This document shows, piece by piece, positions 19,202 to 21,501 of a DNA stretch of 21,501 nucleotides (position 1 is its first letter; every line of letters starts with the position of its first letter). The DNA comes from Cochliopodium minus. Its lineage: Eukaryota > Discosea > Himatismenida > Cochliopodiidae. The stretch spans positions 9,713 to 31,213 of the forward strand of contig JAMYWO010000331.1 of the NCBI GenBank assembly GCA_024220525.1. The letters are read 5' to 3'. Under the pieces are notes generated by a model. It searched no databases. It was not told the DNA's origin and worked only from the letters and a program-made list of their open reading frames with translations. Position numbers and translations under genes: made by a program.

Positions 19202-21206
19202 TTAATTAATAAAGTCCGTTTCATAAGTAAAGTTAGTGTTGTCAGAACTCAACAAACTCCTTTTCTTTTTGGCTTTGCAATAAACAAAAATTACGAAAAC
19301 CATAATTAAAAAACAAACTAAATAAATAAGTGCTCCTATCAAGGAGATGTTCATGATAAGAGAATTGTCGAAGATGTATCTCCAAGAAAAGATGCCGGCG
19401 GGTGCGTATCCATATTTATTATAAAGACAAACCCTATTAAAAAAATTATAATTTAAATAAATTATTTATAAATAATTTATTTTTTTAAAATTAATTTTTA
19501 ATTTATTTTTTAAATTTTTTATTATTTTTTAAAATTTAATTTTTTGATTTAACATTTTTAAATTTTTTAAATTTTTTATTTTTTAACAATTATTTGCAAG
19601 AAATAAATTTAAATTTTATTTTTATTTGAAAGTAGACATGTTCAAAATTTTACAACAGTTTAAAATTTGTTAGTTATAAATTAATATTCGCCAATAAAGT
19701 TGTAAAATTTAAACATGTCTAATTTAAAAGTAACAAATTTAATTTTTTTTTTTTTTTCAATTTTTTTAAAATTAATTTTTAATTTATTTTTTAAGTTTTT
19801 TAATTTATTAATTTTTATTTTTGAAATTTGACATTATTTTTAAAAGAAATTAATTTTTTATTTTTATTTTTTATTTATTTTGAAAAAATTTTCCACCTGC
19901 TGTCACTACAAAAGGATAATGGAAGAGAAGGCACAACACCTATAGTACATTGATAACAAATTCCCAACTGACAGCTCCCTTTATAAATAAATCATATTAT
20001 TTAATTTTTTTCTTTTTTATTTATTATTTTAATTTTTATTTTTCCTTTTTTATTTTTTATTTATTATTTTTTTAATCAAATAAATTATATTTATTTTTTT
20101 AAAGGTCATTATAAAATTATTGAAAATTTTTTAATTTATTTTATTTATTTTATTTATATTTTAATTAATAAAATGATTTAAATTCTTTTCATTAACTTTT
20201 TTTATTTTTTTATTTTTTATTTTTTATATTTATTTTTTTATTTTTTATTTTACCACTCCATTCAACATGAGTAGGATCTAAAGTTTGGTTATTGTAATAA
20301 ACTTTGCCACAAAACAAGAGGTCATCATAATCCTTCCTAGTCAAATCTCCCTTGTAATTTAAACTCTCCGTGCATGTTCTCCCCAAAATATCCGTGTCAA
20401 AAGGCACGCATGTACCCACTTGATCCTTTAAGACCAATAAAAAAATAAAATAAAAGTTTAAAAATAAAAAAAATCAAAAAAAAAAAAATTAAAAAAAATA
20501 TAAAAATAAAAAAAAAAAAATCAAAATTAAAAAATAATTTATTTTAATAAAGCAAACATTTACATAATCTGTAAAATTAAAAAAAAAAGTTATGAATGAT
20601 GAAGAAAATTTCCATCAATATTTTAAAAACAAAGCAAGTAAATCTGTAACAAAAATTTTGAAGCGGAATTATTTTTATTTTGAAGAGGATATTTTAATTC
20701 TTCCTCTTTTGAAAAATAGCTGATGTATAAAATAATCTGATGAATACAAGTCAGATATAAAATAGATATGACTAATATGATTGTATTTAAAAAACAGATT
20801 TTTTATTTTTTACACTTTGATTATATCCAATACAATATTTTCCCACGTTGCATTGACAATCCTTTAGGACCACTGATGGATCACATTCCCTGCATATCTT
20901 TTTCCCCAATGCTGGCACCATCAAGCATATAGGCCTAATTATAAAAAATTTATATTTTTTTGTTAGCAATATATCTTCAAGGGGATAAATATGCAGGTAT
21001 TGATATACTATTGATATCTCTCTTATAATTCATATATCTAATTATTATATGTTGTATCATCTTCACCCAAACTTTGAATTGGCGCAATCATTTGGCACGT
21101 TGCAGATATCGTAGTCAGATCTCTTCTGTTTTTTGAAATTGGATGCATCTACCAATGCGAAGAAACTAGGGAGAGATAGATAAAAAATCAAGTAATAAAT
21201 TTTCAT
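19202..21206 (-). CDS. Cysteine-rich type I membrane protein, unknown function
   Basis: Not recognised as a named family. Minus-strand exons 21206-21067, 20934-20814, 20425-20254, 19978-19897 and 19433-19202 join in phase to 248 residues ending TAA. A signal peptide (MKIYYLIFYLSLPSFFALVDA) leads a roughly 165-residue ectodomain with about 17 cysteines: ICNVPNDCANSKFG, KICRECDPSVVLKDCQCNVG, GTCVPFDTDILGRTC, FCGKVYYNN, SGSCQLGICYQC and FCSDSR. Potential N-glycosylation sites include NQS and NQT. One transmembrane helix (SLIGALIYLVCFLIMVFVIF) follows, then a cytoplasmic tail of about 28 residues with KAKKKR and a terminal tyrosine motif YETDF. The layout resembles amoebozoan cysteine-rich surface proteins. 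The gene converges with the TIG-array gene. Roles in adhesion or sensing are inference. Confidence 0.82.
19633..19721. repeat. Foldback (inverted-repeat) element in intron 4 of the Cys-rich gene
   Basis: Arm 19633-19656 (TAGACATGTTCAAAATTTTA...) is the near-perfect inverse complement of 19699-19721, with one length difference and one mismatch and a 42-base loop. The loop end 19678-19698 matches 7061-7081 at 19 of 21 bases. No target-site duplication or coding capacity is seen. It could be a degraded MITE-like element or a structured intron segment. Confidence 0.7.
19979..20253. other. Low-complexity introns of the Cys-rich gene
   Basis: The 275-bp intron here is T-rich (many TTTTTA runs, 20200-20250). 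The next one upstream in the gene, 20426-20813, is 388 bp with A-runs on its left and ordinary AT-rich sequence on its right. I see no coding content or RNA gene in either. Confidence 0.6.
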
Positions 21207-21264
21207 TTGCTATTTCCTTTTATTTTTTCTTTATTTATTAAATTTTATCGAAATCTTCATTGCA

Positions 21265-21447
21265 ATGGACCAAAAAGATGATCTTGATAATTATATTGAT
21301 TCAAACAATAGATTAAAGTTTTTCCGAACATCTTGTTTCACTTATATATATTTGTTACACAATAGTGAAAATATAATTATTAAAAAAAATTATTGTTTGA
21401 ATATCATGGATTCAAATGAAGTATACATCAAAACAATATCTTGTTGA
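21265..21447 (+). CDS. Short hypothetical ORF, divergent from the Cys-rich gene
   Basis: A 60-codon ATG-to-TGA reading (MDQKDDLDNYIDSNNRLKFF...) begins 59 bp from the divergent Cys-rich start codon. The first 20 residues look coding-like, the rest less so. It could be a first exon of a gene extending past the right edge, but no convincing donor is seen. Nothing in it is recognised, and it may be chance. Confidence 0.25.
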   Translation: MDQKDDLDNYIDSNNRLKFFRTSCFTYIYLLHNSENIIIKKNYCLNIMDSNEVYIKTISC

Positions 21448-21501
21448 ATATTTTAAAAGCATTTCAAAATTATGAATAATTTCTTTATATTCTTTCACTT
21501 T

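Noticed and set aside
1-21501. tRNA, rRNA, CRISPR, transposase or retroelement genes
   Set aside because: No T-loop/acceptor pairs, no rRNA-like sequence, no regular spaced repeats and no reverse transcriptase, integrase or transposase motifs were seen in any frame.

Overview
The window looks like nuclear DNA of a very AT-rich, gene-dense protist. Coding exons are separated by many short introns (44 to about 480 bp) filled with homopolymeric T/A. Protein families are plainly eukaryotic: RhoGEF, RhoGAP, Rab, ERCC1, FLVCR-type transporter and IPT/TIG receptor. Stop codons TAA, TAG and TGA all fit gene ends, so the standard code applies. A free-living amoeba-like lineage (amoebozoan, heterolobosean or similar) is plausible. 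That is an inference from gene content, and the lineage cannot be fixed from the sequence alone.

Layout: (1) 303-2276, minus, a glutamine-synthetase-family enzyme whose 3' end was not found. (2) 2403-4442, minus, a complete DysF-DH-PH RhoGEF. (3) 4620-5852, plus, only the N-terminal third of a GH2 beta-mannosidase. (4) 6057-7885, minus, only the N-terminal half of an FLVCR-like MFS transporter. Genes 3 and 4 run toward each other and both stop at intron donors on either side of a TTTTTTA-type repeat, which looks like a rearrangement or assembly joint. (5) 8383-9798, plus, a degenerate Rab-like GTPase with a C-terminal coiled coil. (6) 10094-12985, plus, a RhoGAP-linker-SH3 protein with one strikingly GC-rich exon. 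(7) 13107-14752, minus, the DNA-repair protein ERCC1/Rad10. (8) 15186 to about 19131, plus, a secreted or membrane protein with a tandem array of IPT/TIG domains. (9) 19202-21206, minus, a cysteine-rich type I membrane protein converging on gene 8. A short unidentified ORF lies near the right edge.

Three genes concern small GTPases (RhoGEF, RhoGAP-SH3, Rab-like) and two are candidate cell-surface proteins (TIG array and Cys-rich). No operon-like linkage is implied; proximity may be chance. No tRNA, rRNA, CRISPR, transposase or virus-derived gene was recognised.

Exon boundaries were derived by hand from GT-AG (one GC-AG) sites, frame continuity and family alignment from memory. They are predictions. 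About half of the inferred acceptors are AAG rather than the usual CAG/TAG. Two places (12083-12474 and 18628-19131) cannot be read in one frame and may carry sequencing indels or real lesions.
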